From positions 13,392,001 to 13,456,000 of the forward strand of contig OZ231128.1 in the NCBI GenBank assembly GCA_965153355.1: a DNA stretch of 64,000 nucleotides. Direction: 5' to 3'. A program made the position numbers and the translations under genes. Below the pieces are notes generated by a model, which worked only from the letters and a program-made list of their open reading frames with translations, was not told the DNA's origin and did not search any database. This stretch comes from Flaccisagitta enflata (lineage: Eukaryota > Chaetognatha > Sagittoidea > Aphragmophora). Each line of letters opens with the position of its first letter. Position 1 is the first letter of the stretch. Below, piece after piece: positions 1 through 9,938 of this stretch.

Positions 1-185
1 GTTTCTGCTCAGCAACGTCTTGACGGTTGTTACAGAGAGTTATCCTGTGAATTGGCAAAGTAATCCGTCTCCATAACCACCGCAGTCTCCATTTCCTTTA
101 CAGCAGCATGCATGAGTGAAGCAGTTTGTTTCTGGGCAGTCTCCCTGGATGAAAGTTGAAACGAAATCGCCTTTTTACAATAGGA

Positions 186-933
186 CAGGGGTGTATATAA
201 TTGAGCGGCTTTTTGTTTTATTTCCCCCTCCCTTTGATTTCATTACCCATGACGGGTCGCGGCGCATTACAAAATCTGTGATTTTCTTCCCCTCAAAGCA
301 CTAAAACAGTATACTATAGGTTTAAATAGTGTCAAAATATGTTGTAGTAATCAGATACTATCATTTGGAATTACCAAAAGTGATAAATCTTTAAAAATCT
401 TCTTTTTTTTCCTTTTTGGGCCCCCCCCCCAAGGTGGGCGTCCATACGCCCAACAGGCCATTTCCGTCCGTCCGTCCACCGTCCGTTCCATCGTTGCCCA
501 TCAAGGCCTCAAATTTGCCCTCCCAGCCCTAAATTTAGCCCTCCAGGCCTCAGATCTGCCCTCCAGACCTTCAACTAGGCCTCCAAGCATCAAATCAGCC
601 CTCTGTGGCTCAAATTTGCCCTCCAAACCTCAAATCCACTCTCAAAGCCTCAATTCTGCCCTCCAGCCTTCAAATATGCCCTCTTTGGCCTGAATCAGTC
701 ATCTATTGCCAGAAATGTGCCTCCTCAGGACGTATGGAAATTCCCCCCTGTGTTCTACAGGACATCGGCCCTTTGGGGCCGCTGCCCTGCTCTCACTCCA
801 CTTCTTCACTGGATCACTCCCAGCAGGGCATCGGGTACCGCTGACCATGTGCGATCCTTGGATGACTAGTTAGCTTTTGATTTCTTCCCCCCCCCCCCAC
901 CGGGGGGAGAACACTCAACTTTATACACGCCTG
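186..933 (+). mobile_element. hAT-type MITE (copy 1), interrupted by a foldback element
   Basis: The ends are CAGGGGTGTATATAATTGAG and, inverted, CAGGCGTGTATAAAGTTGAG. The flanks CAATAGGA (178-185) and CAACAGGA (934-941) form an 8-bp target duplication with one mismatch. Length and ends match the copies at 51607-51908, 25369-25675 and 63013-63284 once the foldback insert (about 412-868) is removed. An 8-bp duplication and CAGGG ends are hallmarks of the hAT superfamily. No coding sequence is present, so it is non-autonomous. Confidence 0.75.
412..868. mobile_element. family C foldback-type element, one-sided array, nested in the hAT MITE
   Basis: This contains about ten degenerate units of the type GCCTCAAATTTGCCCTCCA in one orientation. 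They are followed by TGTGTTCTACAGGACATCGG, CCCTTTGGGG and GCTGCCCTGCTC, then the family tail GGTACCGCTGACCATGTGCG and ACTAGTTA. The mirrored second arm of the full-length copies is missing. It interrupts the hAT element between its A/T-rich middle and its right end. Confidence 0.65.
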
Positions 934-1100
934 CAACAGGAGGCCGGAATTCTCCAATATATATGACAATATATATATAACAATATATATTTATCAAAAT
1001 ATTGATAACAAAATTGCCTTTACATTAGGAGGCCAGAAATCTTTAATATACAAACGCATGAACGTTTTGCAAGCTTTCAATGGTGTTTACTCCAGATTGC

Positions 1101-1337
1101 TCACAACTGTCCTTTATTATTGACAAACAAAAATGCTTGTACCTGACATGGTACGGGATAGCCGCTGCAGGTCCAAAACCCCTTATATTTGCATTTGCAT
1201 GCAAAGCCGTTGGGGGGGCTCTGGCTGATTGTACAACCACCAGGATGATAGTCGCAATCGCAGGTCGGCCGTCTTGGAGTTGTCATCGCGACGGACACTA
1301 ACAACGCCAAAACCAAGCAGCTTAACATCACACGCAT
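1101..1337 (-). CDS. small secreted cysteine-rich peptide (78 aa)
   Basis: The product starts at an ATG (minus strand, base 1337) with a typical signal peptide: MRVML, then a hydrophobic core of about 12 residues to about residue 18. A short mature region with seven cysteines follows: a CDC pair, GGC, FACKC, WTC and VPC. The spacing CDC-x-YH-x-GGCTI...ACKCKYKG-WTC resembles uncharacterised secreted Cys-rich peptides of animals; I cannot name the family and infer no activity. The frame opens upstream at 1385, but the 1337 ATG places the signal peptide at the N-terminus. The odd cysteine number and a CAG|GTACAAG splice-donor-like site just after the last Cys (about 1145) leave open that the true C-terminus lies in another exon. 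Read without splicing, the frame ends at TCA (1101-1103), eight codons after that site. The TATA box at 1404-1410 and an AATAAA overlapping the 3' end argue for a real, compact gene. Confidence 0.62.
   Translation of the reverse strand: MRVMLSCLVLALLVSVAMTTPRRPTCDCDYHPGGCTISQSPPNGFACKCKYKGFWTCSGYPVPCQVQAFLFVNNKGQL
1113..1118 (-). terminator. polyadenylation signal AATAAA
   Basis: AATAAA on the minus strand lies inside the last codons of the peptide frame, about 10 bases before the stop codon at 1101-1103. Cleavage 10-30 bases downstream would leave a 3' UTR of only a few to about 20 bases. Alternatively the signal is fortuitous and the gene is spliced at the donor-like site near 1145. Confidence 0.35.
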
Positions 1338-1403
1338 TTTGAAACCGCTGAATGGATGGACCTGAATGAGTATGAGAAGAGGCAAAAAAGTTGAAAACAG
1401 GGT

Positions 1404-1410
1404 CTTTATA
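1404..1410 (-). promoter_or_regulatory. TATA box of the Cys-rich peptide gene
   Basis: On the minus strand this reads TATAAAG, 67-73 bases before the ATG at 1337. Pyrimidine-rich initiator-like sequence (TCTTCTCATACTCATTC, about 1364-1380) lies about 30-45 bases downstream of it, as expected for a TATA-directed start in animals. Hexamers of AGCTAA/CTAAAG type lie just upstream (about 1436-1470). Confidence 0.5.
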
Positions 1411-1435
1411 TCGGATTGACTTATTGTTCACCTTT

Positions 1436-1470
1436 ATAGCTTCTTTTAGCTTTAGCTTTAGCTTTAGCTT
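1436..1470. repeat. (CTTTAG)n short hexamer array upstream of the peptide gene
   Basis: About four copies of the hexamer lie immediately upstream of the TATA box of the minus-strand gene. No regulatory role can be read from sequence. Confidence 0.6.
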
Positions 1471-1720
1471 CTATAGTTCTTTTAGGCGAAAAGTCTTCAA
1501 TTTTTTAGTGTATATTGCTAATATGCTACTATTTTGTTGTGCAAAATCTCAATATTAAACAACTGATTGTTGAAAGCCAGCATCACTTTGAATAAAACAA
1601 CCATTTTTGAGGCTAGCTCATTTTCTTATGGGCATTTCTTTGAAGAAGCTGTCTTTATCAGCCAGCCATTTTCATGACTAATTGGCCTAAGATATAGATA
1701 ATGATATAGATATAGACATA

Positions 1721-2244
1721 CACCGTCTTTGGTTGGATCTGTAAAATGCAAAACCTTTCTAGCTCCTTAACCACTGGGGAAAAAGTGAATATTGATAACA
1801 TGTGACGGTTTTTGTATGTCAAAGCTCAGATCTGAGTATAGTACAGGGGGAGGAAAACAAAACATTGAAAGAACATCTGTTTTCTCAGCAAAATCTTTTT
1901 TTCTCACTAGTTTTTTTCAGAAGATGCTATTTTTTTCTCATAATATCCAGCAAATAGATAATATTTAAGTAAATATCTGTCTTTAAAAATGAAGTTTTTG
2001 TCAAAATGCACAATAATTACAAGAAGATAAAGACAACTCCTTCCAAAGGAAACTGGGAAAAATTGATCTTAACAAAAAAATGGGTTTTCTTTCAATGTTT
2101 TGTTTTCCCCCCACCTAATCTTTACTCAAATCTGAGCTTTGATATGCAAAAACCGCCACATGTTACCTATATTCACTGAATTTTTTTCCAGTGAATTAGG
2201 AGCTGTAAAGGTTTTGCATTTTACAGTTCCAACTAAAGATGGTG
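1721..2244. mobile_element. TA-flanked palindromic MITE (CACCGTCTTT family)
   Basis: About 180 bases at the left (CACCGTCTTTGGTTGGATCT...) return inverted at the right (...CCAACTAAAGATGGTG). Both ends are flanked by TA (1719-1720 and 2245-2246). The outer flanks are parts of one GATATA microsatellite, so the pre-insertion site can be rebuilt. A TA duplication fits Tc1/mariner-type mobilisation. There is no coding sequence. Confidence 0.7.
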
Positions 2245-2246
2245 TA

Positions 2247-3147
2247 GACATAGATATAGATATAGATAAATTCATGACAGCCCAAAAGACAGTCAACTTA
2301 TTCTGTCTTATGAGACACGCTTCATCCAACAATTCATACCTAAATTGAACATTATAAAACTCTAAATGTATGATTTTGGTGCACTGACAAAAGGATGATT
2401 TGATCTTTTGTTTCAATTAATAAGTATTTTCTGAAATAAGAACTGTTCTTCTTGTTTCTTTTTAACTGGAAATCAAAATATGCAAAGTCAAAAAAATGGA
2501 CAAAAATTGTAGAGAGGATGATTGAATTGTTTTCCTTTAATTTGCTCTAAGTAATTTGCTCTAATTTTAAAACGGTTCAAGTTACAGATGCCACATTGGT
2601 CTAAGTTAAGATGAAAGACATTTTGATATTTCGTGAACTGATATTTTGATATTTCGTGAACTGAAAGTCAATTTTACATGAGTTTTCTTTAAAAGACAAT
2701 ATCATTTATGCTTTGCGTGATAACTCTTTAAAGATGCCTTTTTCTTTTTCTCTATAAACTACATAAAGATATCCAGAATCAGTAGCTCAAACCATTTAGA
2801 AATGAGAGCAATCTACAGGAGTTCAGTTTAATAACGGCATGATAAACCCTTTTTTGCAGAATTTACCCTCCAATTCACAATTTGTTAGTGTGTTAATTAG
2901 ATAAGATTCTTAGAAAAAGTCCTTTGAGTGGTCTGAAAAAAAACTGCAAACTCATATCTTCAAAGAGCTTTTTTTTCAGAATTTGGCTAGCCCTTTTAGT
3001 TTTTGCTTTATGTCCTCATCTTATGCTACAGTTCAGAACAATCATACTGTAAGTACACAAAATATCAAAATAAATGCAGCTCACCTATACTTGAGTGCTG
3101 TGCTTGAAGGGCATATAAAACTAACAGCATTACTTAAAATTTCTTCT
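2247..3147. other. no recognised feature
   Basis: AT-rich unique-looking sequence. A short direct duplication of the type GATATTTCGTGAACTGA lies at about 2624-2665. No coding signal beyond short random frames. Confidence 0.4.
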
Positions 3148-3302
3148 TATGTCCGTCCGTCGGTCGTTCCCCATTTTACATCTTTGGCGTTTTAGAGCGT
3201 TTTGAGCTCACAGCCCCTTCGAAAAATGCTCCAATGACCCTCTCCATCACTACCCCAGCCCACCCGCACACGACTAGGGTATCCGTGTATCAGGCCTTGT
3301 TT
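3148..3302 (-). mobile_element. family A element, truncated
   Basis: The plus strand shows the GTCCGTCCGTCGG block, GGCGTTTT, the CCAATGACC block, CACCCGCACACGACTAGGG and ATCAGGCCTTGTT. This is the reverse complement of the AACAAGG end of family A. The hairpin end is missing. Confidence 0.6.
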
Positions 3303-3756
3303 AAAGATGATTTTGAAGAAATGTTCAATCAGGGTCAAATTTTCATCCAAAATTTTATTTTTGACTATTCAAATCTTTATGAACTTTGGTCTACAATTCC
3401 GTACCTAGCATTCATGCTTTCAGAATCTACTTTTTCAGCAATTTTTTGAAATTAAAAGTGAGTACTAATTACGGATTTCTTTTTTGCACACCCTGAATTA
3501 TCCTCCTATTAAAAATGTTGCTTTTAAACAGCGAAACCGTCTTGCGAATAGAATCTTGGATTGCTGCACCTTTGTGAAAACTTACCTTAATAAAGATTGA
3601 GATGTTCTTGTGATCGAGCGGGGATCACTGGCAATTGTTGAGATATTTCGCTTTGCAAATGTTTCGAACTTGTGGCTCTTTTTTGCTCTTTACTCTCTGA
3701 AGAAAGTGAGCTACCTTTTATAGGTTTATCGATGAGGAAGTAATGATGAGAAGAAA

Positions 3757-3759
<3 letters not shown>

Positions 3760-3850
<91 letters not shown>
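3760..3850. repeat. (CT)n microsatellite
   Basis: About 45 uninterrupted CT units, ending exactly at the junction base of the inverted J segment. Confidence 0.98.
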
Positions 3851-3851
<1 letters not shown>

Positions 3852-3997
3852 GTGGAGAATGGGAGAGAGAATATCGATGTGTCTTTTCTTTGAGATAACG
3901 GCGTTTCAATAATAAGAGGGCAGGAAGGAAGAAATACAGTAAAGTTCTATTCATTCAATGAAATTTCGAACGCAATGATTAAAGAAATTCAAATGGA
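3851..3997 (-). repeat. J segment, inverted copy
   Basis: Near-identical reverse complement of about 4101-4247. It lies head to head with the plus-strand copy, giving a large palindrome with about 100 bases of spacer. Its outer end (reading CCATTCTCCACT) abuts a (CT/GA) microsatellite. Confidence 0.8.
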
Positions 3998-4247
3998 GAG
4001 ATATTTACATATTTGGGCAAAATCAAGGTGAAAAGAGGTCACGTTTTGCTCAAGTTCACATTCTTTGTAATCACGTTTTTCTCTCCTATAAATACTGCTT
4101 CCATTTGAATTTCTTTAATCATTGCGTTCGAAATTTCATTGAATGAATAGAACTTTACTGTATTTCTTCCTTCCTGCCCTCTTATTATTGAAACGCCGTT
4201 ATCTCAAAGAAAAGACACATCGATATTCTCTCTCCCATTCTCCACTG
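3996..4247 (+). repeat. J segment, direct copy 1
   Basis: About 250 bases nearly identical to 5061-5309 (starts GAGATATTTACATATTTGGG, ends CCATTCTCCACT). The frame that runs through it in all copies (N-terminus MNRTLLYFF) is shared only because the DNA is duplicated; it is not evidence of a protein. Confidence 0.85.
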
Positions 4248-4286
4248 GTGGCAGCGGTGGGATTCGAACCCACGCCTCCGTACTTT
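4247..4286 (-). pseudogene. tRNA-Leu-like 3' half (relic)
   Basis: Read on the minus strand, GGAGGCGTGGGTTCGAATCC followed by CACCGCTGCCA matches the variable-arm end, the T arm with GGTTCGAATCC (the B box), and the acceptor end of a type II (Leu-like) tRNA. No matching 5' half lies on the same strand within tRNA distance. It starts exactly where the J segment ends. It may be a tRNA-derived SINE piece or a broken tRNA gene. Translation of its plus strand gives the VGFEPTPP peptide, a known artefact of antisense tRNA. Confidence 0.6.
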
Positions 4287-4289
4287 CAT

Positions 4290-4935
4290 GTGTGTGAACT
4301 AAATTTTATTTCCCCATTTGTCCTATTCAGTTTTAAGAATGGCGTCGGCCTATGAGTTTATGGTTATTGCGATTTGACCAGTCCTGTTTATCTTTACGTC
4401 GTCATAAGTGCATTGGGTTTTTGTTCTGTCCTTATATGTTATTTTCAGCTGTAAAAATGTCAAGTTTCAAGTTTAATGCATGAGCAGAGGTACTCAAATT
4501 AATGGTAATCTAATTGCTTTTGTATTTTACCTTTTGTTTGATGTCAATTGGGTTATCTTTCAGTGGCACTGGTGTGGAAGTGCAAAGTTTTTGATCTTTT
4601 TTTCTCATAGTATTTGTGCTGAGATATGTTTTTTTTTGCGTAATCATGCTTGGTATTTTTGGTCTAAATGGTGTCAAGATTGTAAATGTTTTCATCTTTT
4701 GGAATTTTGTGGTCTGATCGTAGTTTGAAATGGTGAAATTTTGTTTTGCGGGCAAATTTTTTGAATTAGCATCGAGTATCTTAAAGTGGTACTGTTTGGT
4801 CCGTGTATCGTGTATGTCTTACACATTTTTTTTTCGATGCAAGACATCTGATGAAATCTCTGTTATTTTATTTAGCTTTTCTATCACGGTCTTCTGCAAG
4901 GTCAACATTCATAAAACGAGATCTTTGGTCACGTT
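4290..4935. other. no recognised feature
   Basis: AT-rich DNA between the two tRNA-like fragments. Short random frames only. Confidence 0.4.
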
Positions 4936-4943
4936 TTGTGGGT

Positions 4944-4957
4944 GCGTGGCCGAGTGG
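4944..4957 (+). pseudogene. tRNA A-box-like 5' fragment
   Basis: GCGTGGCCGAGTGG matches the D-arm/A-box of Leu or Ser tRNAs. It lies about 700 bases from the T-arm relic and on the opposite strand, so the two do not form one tRNA as they stand. Confidence 0.35.
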
Positions 4958-5060
4958 AATGTAGGTATGTGAGACTTGCAACTGCAATTTGCGCGCGTTT
5001 AAGAAATGCGAATTCCTTAAAGAAATTGTCAGCATTCTTTCATTTGTACTTGTAAAAAGT

Positions 5061-5304
5061 CGAGATATTTACATATTTGGGCAAAATCAAGGTGAAAAGA
5101 GGTCACGTTTTGCTCAAGTTCACATTCTTTGTAATCACGTTTTTCTCTTTTATAAATACTGCTTCCATTTGAATTTCTTTAATCATTGCGTTCGAAATTT
5201 CATTGAATGAATAGAACTTTACTGTATTTCTTCCTTCCTGCCCTCTTATTATTGAAACGCCGTTATCTCAAAGAAAAGACACATCGATATTCTCTCTCCC
5301 ATTC

Positions 5305-5309
<5 letters not shown>
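5061..5309 (+). repeat. J segment, direct copy 2
   Basis: Same about 250-base segment as 3996-4247, with only a few differences (for example CTTTTATAAAT against CTCCTATAAAT). It ends at the same base and is followed by (CT)n instead of the tRNA-like sequence. Confidence 0.85.

Positions 5310-5362
<53 letters not shown>
5309..5362. repeat. (CT)n microsatellite
   Basis: About 26 CT units directly after the end of a J copy. Confidence 0.98.
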
Positions 5363-5364
<2 letters not shown>

Positions 5365-5497
5365 TTTTCTCTCTTTCTTTTTCTCTCTCGTTCACAATTC
5401 TAAAAATATTTCTGGTTTTCCCCAAATTATATCATCGATCTTCCCTAATATAAAGTTCCTCAAAGTTTACTCACGAGTTGACCTTGATAGACACTTG

Positions 5498-5566
5498 AAC
5501 AAGGTCATTAGACCTAAGTCGCGTGCGTCGGCATTTTCAGAAAGATTCGGTCAAACAGACATACAA

Positions 5567-5601
<35 letters not shown>

Positions 5602-5778
5602 GGCACACAAATTTTCGAAATGACCTTGGAATAAGTGGCCTCCTCCTCCCAGTGTCTTCTCTAGTGTCAAAAAATGTAAAAAATGCAAAAAAATGCATTT
5701 AAAACGACTTTGTTACGGACGGACCGACGGACGGACCAACAAAGTGGCTTATAGAGTCGCGCAGCACGCGACTAAAAA
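5498..5778 (+). mobile_element. family A-type element, B subfamily, full length
   Basis: Begins AACAAGGTCATTAGACCTAA and GTCGCGTGCGTCGG, and contains (CAGA)n at about 5571-5602. It ends with a run of GGACGGACC type, GAGTCGCGCAGCACGCGACT (a stem-loop) and AAAAATG. It shares both termini with family A but has a different middle. The same subfamily occurs at 26880-27165 and, truncated, at 6101-6285. Confidence 0.75.
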
Positions 5779-5888
5779 TGATGGGTGCGACGCATTATTT
5801 AGACAAAAGTCAGTTTAACTATTAGTCTGTCCAATGGCAGTCCATCCGCCTGTCAGACTGTCGGGAATGTAGATATCAAGTGTAGATA

Positions 5889-6067
5889 CAGTTGAACCCC
5901 GCAACAACGGATGGCAAGGGACGAGTAAATAGTATTTGTTTTAGACGGATATCAATAATTGCAAACATAAGAAACAAAGAGAAATGGCCTGAAAGGACCA
6001 ACATTTTATATCTATTCTATGGATGTATTTCTATAATTCTTGGTTCCGTTATAACGGGGTGAAATTG
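5889..6067. mobile_element. TA-flanked MITE, pogo/Tigger-like ends
   Basis: The left end CAGTTGAACCCCGCAACAAC and the inverted right end CAATTTCACCCCGTTATAAC form imperfect terminal repeats flanked by TA (5887-5888 and 6068-6069). Length 179 bp, non-coding. The end sequence resembles pogo/Tigger-type termini. A similar left end starts near the window edge at about 63973. Confidence 0.6.
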
Positions 6068-6100
6068 TACTACAATCGCAATAACGTGATTCTCATGGAA

Positions 6101-6285
6101 AACAAGGTCATTAGACCAACGTCACGTGCATCGGTACTTGCAGAAGAAAGTCGGGCACACAGACGGTCAAACCTTTTTCTTCAAAAACACATTTGAACAA
6201 GCTGTATACCACTCAAAGATTCTTCTCTGATGTTGAGAAACATAAAAAACGCAAAAAAAAGCCTTTAACACCTTGCTAATAAGTG
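6101..6285 (+). mobile_element. family A-type element, B subfamily, 3' truncated
   Basis: Begins AACAAGGTCATTAGACCAAC and follows the B subfamily to GCCTTTAACACCTTG, then stops before the hairpin end. Confidence 0.65.
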
Positions 6286-6759
6286 TACCTGATATCTCAG
6301 TCTCTAGAACATCTAGAAATTAAGAAAAAAAGAAATCAATCTTTACACCGTCTTTAGATCGATTTGAAATATGCAAAACCTTTATAACTTCTGAACTACA
6401 GGGAAAAAAGTCGTCAAATTTTCAGTGAATTTTGGTAACATATGACGGTTTTGTTATGTAAAAGATTAGATATGGGTACTGAATAATTGGGCCACAGCAA
6501 AACAGTGAAAAGAACACCCATTTTTTGAGCCACTGAAATTTTTCTCTGGTTTTTTCAAAGAGCCGTCTTTCTTTGCTTGTTATTACCAAGCATATCGACC
6601 TAAAACCCTAAGATTGGTTTCAAATGATCAAAAATTACTTAAAGTTAACACATAAACTGTTGACTTTGAGAAAATGTTGATATCCAGTGGGATTTTCATC
6701 CATTTTGGCAGGTAATGCGCTCCGTGCTTTGAATCGTTACAACACTGGTGTTGTCCAAA

Positions 6760-6886
6760 GTGTTGTAACTGTTGGTATGCCTGCATTACCTAACGACCTA
6801 AAAACGCCTTAGTGACACCCTTGGGGGTGTCATAAAGTGTGTTTTTTGGCGTTACGAAACGCAGGCATACCAGCAGTTACGTAACG
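6760..6886. repeat. strong imperfect hairpin
   Basis: Arms of about 55 bases (GTTGGTATGCCTGCATTACC ... CGCAGGCATACCAGCAGTTAC) meet at GACACCCTTGGGGGTGTC. A second smaller hairpin, GTTACAACAC...GTGTTGTAAC, precedes it at about 6738-6770. It could be a MITE or a structured RNA precursor; no expression evidence. Confidence 0.6.
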
Positions 6887-7924
6887 TCTGTAAATTGGCC
6901 CTATGAAACGGTCCTAAGGATTTTTGAGGAAATTGTGAGTGCCAAACAAGAAAAATCATCATAATCTTTACAAAAATAATGAAATCAGTCAAATTTTCAA
7001 GCAAAAGGTTTGATTCAGGATTCACCGGGCCAGGGAGATACCCGGATTAGATGGTATATCGAGTATCCTTACCAAAAAATTGTTGTGAGAAAAGCGCTAT
7101 TAACTGTTCAGGGATATCAGGTAGTACCTAAGGAACAACTTTGTGTCTCTGGTTGGGACATATTTTGAGGCTCTATGGCCCAAAAAAGGGCTAATTTTAC
7201 AGATTTTTATATGTCCCACGTAGGTCACACAAACTTTCATAGGGGTAAAAGATAACAGAAAACAAAAAAGATTACAAAAGAATGGGTCATTTTCATTTGT
7301 CCTGGTTGTGGTTCAAAGCATCTAAAATCTCACATTGAATGGTCAGTTTTTGATATAGCAAATTTACAATTTTCGTTGTAATTCTTTTTTACTCATTTTG
7401 ACGTTTTTATTCAAAAAATTGACTATACCAAATAAATAAAGCACTTTACGTTGGTTTTCAAAACTTTCTCTTTTTTGCCCTTTTGATAGAGTCATTTGAG
7501 GGTGTTCATGCCAAATTTCATGACTTTCCTATTTCTCAGACCGGAGATATAAAATTTTGAATGTGCTATGAGAAATGTGTTCACACCCTGTCACGCTCAT
7601 GTCACACTGTGTGTCATGGTAATTTGACCAATCACATGATACAAGGGTGCCCGCCATGGGGTATGGTCTGAAAGAACATGAAATTCTGCGTTTACATCTA
7701 AAATTTCAAGACCATAGCTCTAAGCGTTCCAGAGATATGAGCATCTTTGTGAATACATGCCTTAAAGTGTGAACACATTTCTCATAGCTCCGTCGGCTTT
7801 TCTTGGAGTCACGCAACTTTGGAGGCTTTGGGCGGCCCAAATGAAATATTTAGTCTAAAAAGCCAATGGATTTGTCTTTGGGAATGCTTAATTTATTATT
7901 TCATAGCAAAATATAAACCCTCTA

Positions 7925-8690
7925 CTCGAAAATTTTTTATTAAGTGCTGTAAAATGCTGTGGAAATGCTGTAAAAACAGCATTTTTGAACTGTTTTTATG
8001 GTATTTCTTTTTTTTCCTCTGCAGCATTAACTTATAAAGGGTCAAAAAGGGAGCAAAAGGGCCAAAGACACTCACCTACAAAATTTTCTACCTTGATTGT
8101 TGAAATTTATCATCATTTTATGCTATAAAATGCCGTGGAAATACGGTAATAATAGCATTTTTGAACTGTTTTTAAGGTATTTCTCTGTTTTCCTCTGCAG
8201 CATTAACTTATAAACGGTCAAAAAGGGGGTAAAAGGGCCAAAGTCACTCGCCTACACAATTTTCTACCTTGATTGTTGAAATCTATTATCATTTTATGCA
8301 GTAAAATGCTGTGTAAATGCTGTAAAAATAGCATTTTTTAACTGTTCGTAAGGTATTTCTGTTTTTCTCTACAACATTAACTGATAAAGGGTCAAAAAGG
8401 GAGTAAAAGGGCCAAAAACACTCGCCTACAAAATTCTCTACCTTGATTGTTGAAATTCATTATCATTTCATGCTGTAAAATGCTGTAAAAAAAACATTTT
8501 TGAACTGTTTTTAAGGTAATTATTTTTTTTTACTCTGCAACAATGACTGATAAAGGGTGAAAAAGGGAGTAAAAGGGCCAAAGACACCAGCCTACAAACT
8601 TTTCTACCTTGATTGTTGAAATTTATTATCATTTTATGCTGAAAAATGCCTTAAAAGTAGCATACATAACATAATTTTGGGTGTTTCTCT
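7925..8690. repeat. satellite-like tandem array, period about 170-177 bp
   Basis: Four diverged units. The marker GCATTTTTGAACTG recurs at about 7980, 8155, 8332 and 8500. Each unit carries AAAGGGTCAAAAAGGG, CTACCTTGATTGTTGAAAT and ATTTTATGCTGTAAAATGCT. All are AT-rich and non-coding, inside the possible 4.5-kb element. Confidence 0.75.
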
Positions 8691-8918
8691 CTGCTGCTGC
8701 TGCAAAGATTTGAAGACTTGGTGAAATGGAGCATTATGGACTAGAACACATAAATGTGTCAATCTTATCTAATTGCAATAACATTTTGTAGCATTTTATA
8801 ACATAAAACGCTGTAAAAGGGTCAAAAATTGCTGTAAATGGCAACAAAATGCTGAAAAATTACAGTAACAAGTCATATTAGTTTTTTTCTATTTCTCTTC
8901 AACATATTGTGGCATTTG

Positions 8919-9176
8919 AAAAACAAGTGATGCGGGTCCCAATAGTGTTGGGGACGGGTGGGTAGGGGCATCCAATTCCCAGCCTCATGCCCAAACAGTC
9001 TCTGCCACACAGTCACACACCCACAAACACATACAATTAGGTAGTAACAGTATCAGTTCTGCAGTATCATAGATACGCGCTTTTCGCATTTTCAACTCAA
9101 GCGTGATGGACCGAGGGATAGACCAATAGATGGACGGACAAAGCCACCTACAGACTTGCATGCCTGCCACTAAAAA
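8919..9176 (+). mobile_element. family A-related element, diverged
   Basis: AACAAGTGATGCGGG start, GGGTGGGTAGGGGCATCCAA block, a GATGGACGGACAAAGCCACC block and a worn hairpin end TGCATGCCTGCCACTAAAAA. This subfamily, with the GGGCATCCAATTCCC block, recurs near 15230, 25780, 40810 and 59750. Confidence 0.55.
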
Positions 9177-9614
9177 TGGTTGTATTCAGATTGTGTGGGC
9201 CCGCGAAGCAGTCATGTCAAAAATTTGTCTCGCAACTTGGAAATTAAATATCAATTTGTAATTTTGAATGCCTTGAAATGGTGTTTTTGAGAGCCATGTA
9301 GGTTTACCCCAGATACAATCGCATTCACCTGAGCAAAACACGTGACCTCACCCCCCCCCCAACACACACACTGACACACTTCATTGAACAAGAACCCGGG
9401 TTAATCTGCAGCATCCTACATGTGAGTTTTCAAATTTTTAAACACAATCATGACGGAGCGACAAATCATCGCAAATCCCACAGCGAAGCTAAAACAACAA
9501 GTCACTTTGAAAGTCTACAATTGAATTTGTAGATGCATCAAAATACTTTGGCTGTTTGTCGGCCATTGGGTCGGGTAACGCACAACTACTTTCCTTGTCT
9601 TTTAGAATCTGGAC

Positions 9615-9629
9615 AGAGAGAGAGAGAGA

Positions 9630-9710
<81 letters not shown>
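9615..9710. repeat. (AG)n(AC)n microsatellite
   Basis: About eight AG units followed by about 40 AC units; related AC runs continue to 9745. Confidence 0.97.
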
Positions 9711-9715
<5 letters not shown>

Positions 9716-9789
9716 ATTAAAAACACACACAATTAAAAACACACTAAAACAATCGTAGTATCTTAAAGGCGCGTTTTCACACTTCAGGA

Positions 9790-9938
9790 GAGTATTATGG
9801 AGTCTGTTCACAGACCAACCAACTGAACAACAGACCCATGAACCAATGTACCAACAGACCAACGGACCAACTGACCAACAGACTGACGGACAGACATACA
9901 TTTTCCTACAGAGTTGCAAGACCGCGACTAGAAAAGAA
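9790..9938 (+). mobile_element. family A element, 3' part
   Basis: A run of ACCAAC/GACGGAC-type units leads to GAGTTGCAAGACCGCGACTA and GAAAA, a worn version of the hairpin end. The AACAAGG end is not found next to it. Confidence 0.45.

Noticed and set aside
4143-4355. 70-aa frame with VGFEPTPP that looks like a conserved protein
   Set aside because: That peptide is the antisense translation of a tRNA T arm; its first 35 residues recur only because the DNA segment is duplicated.
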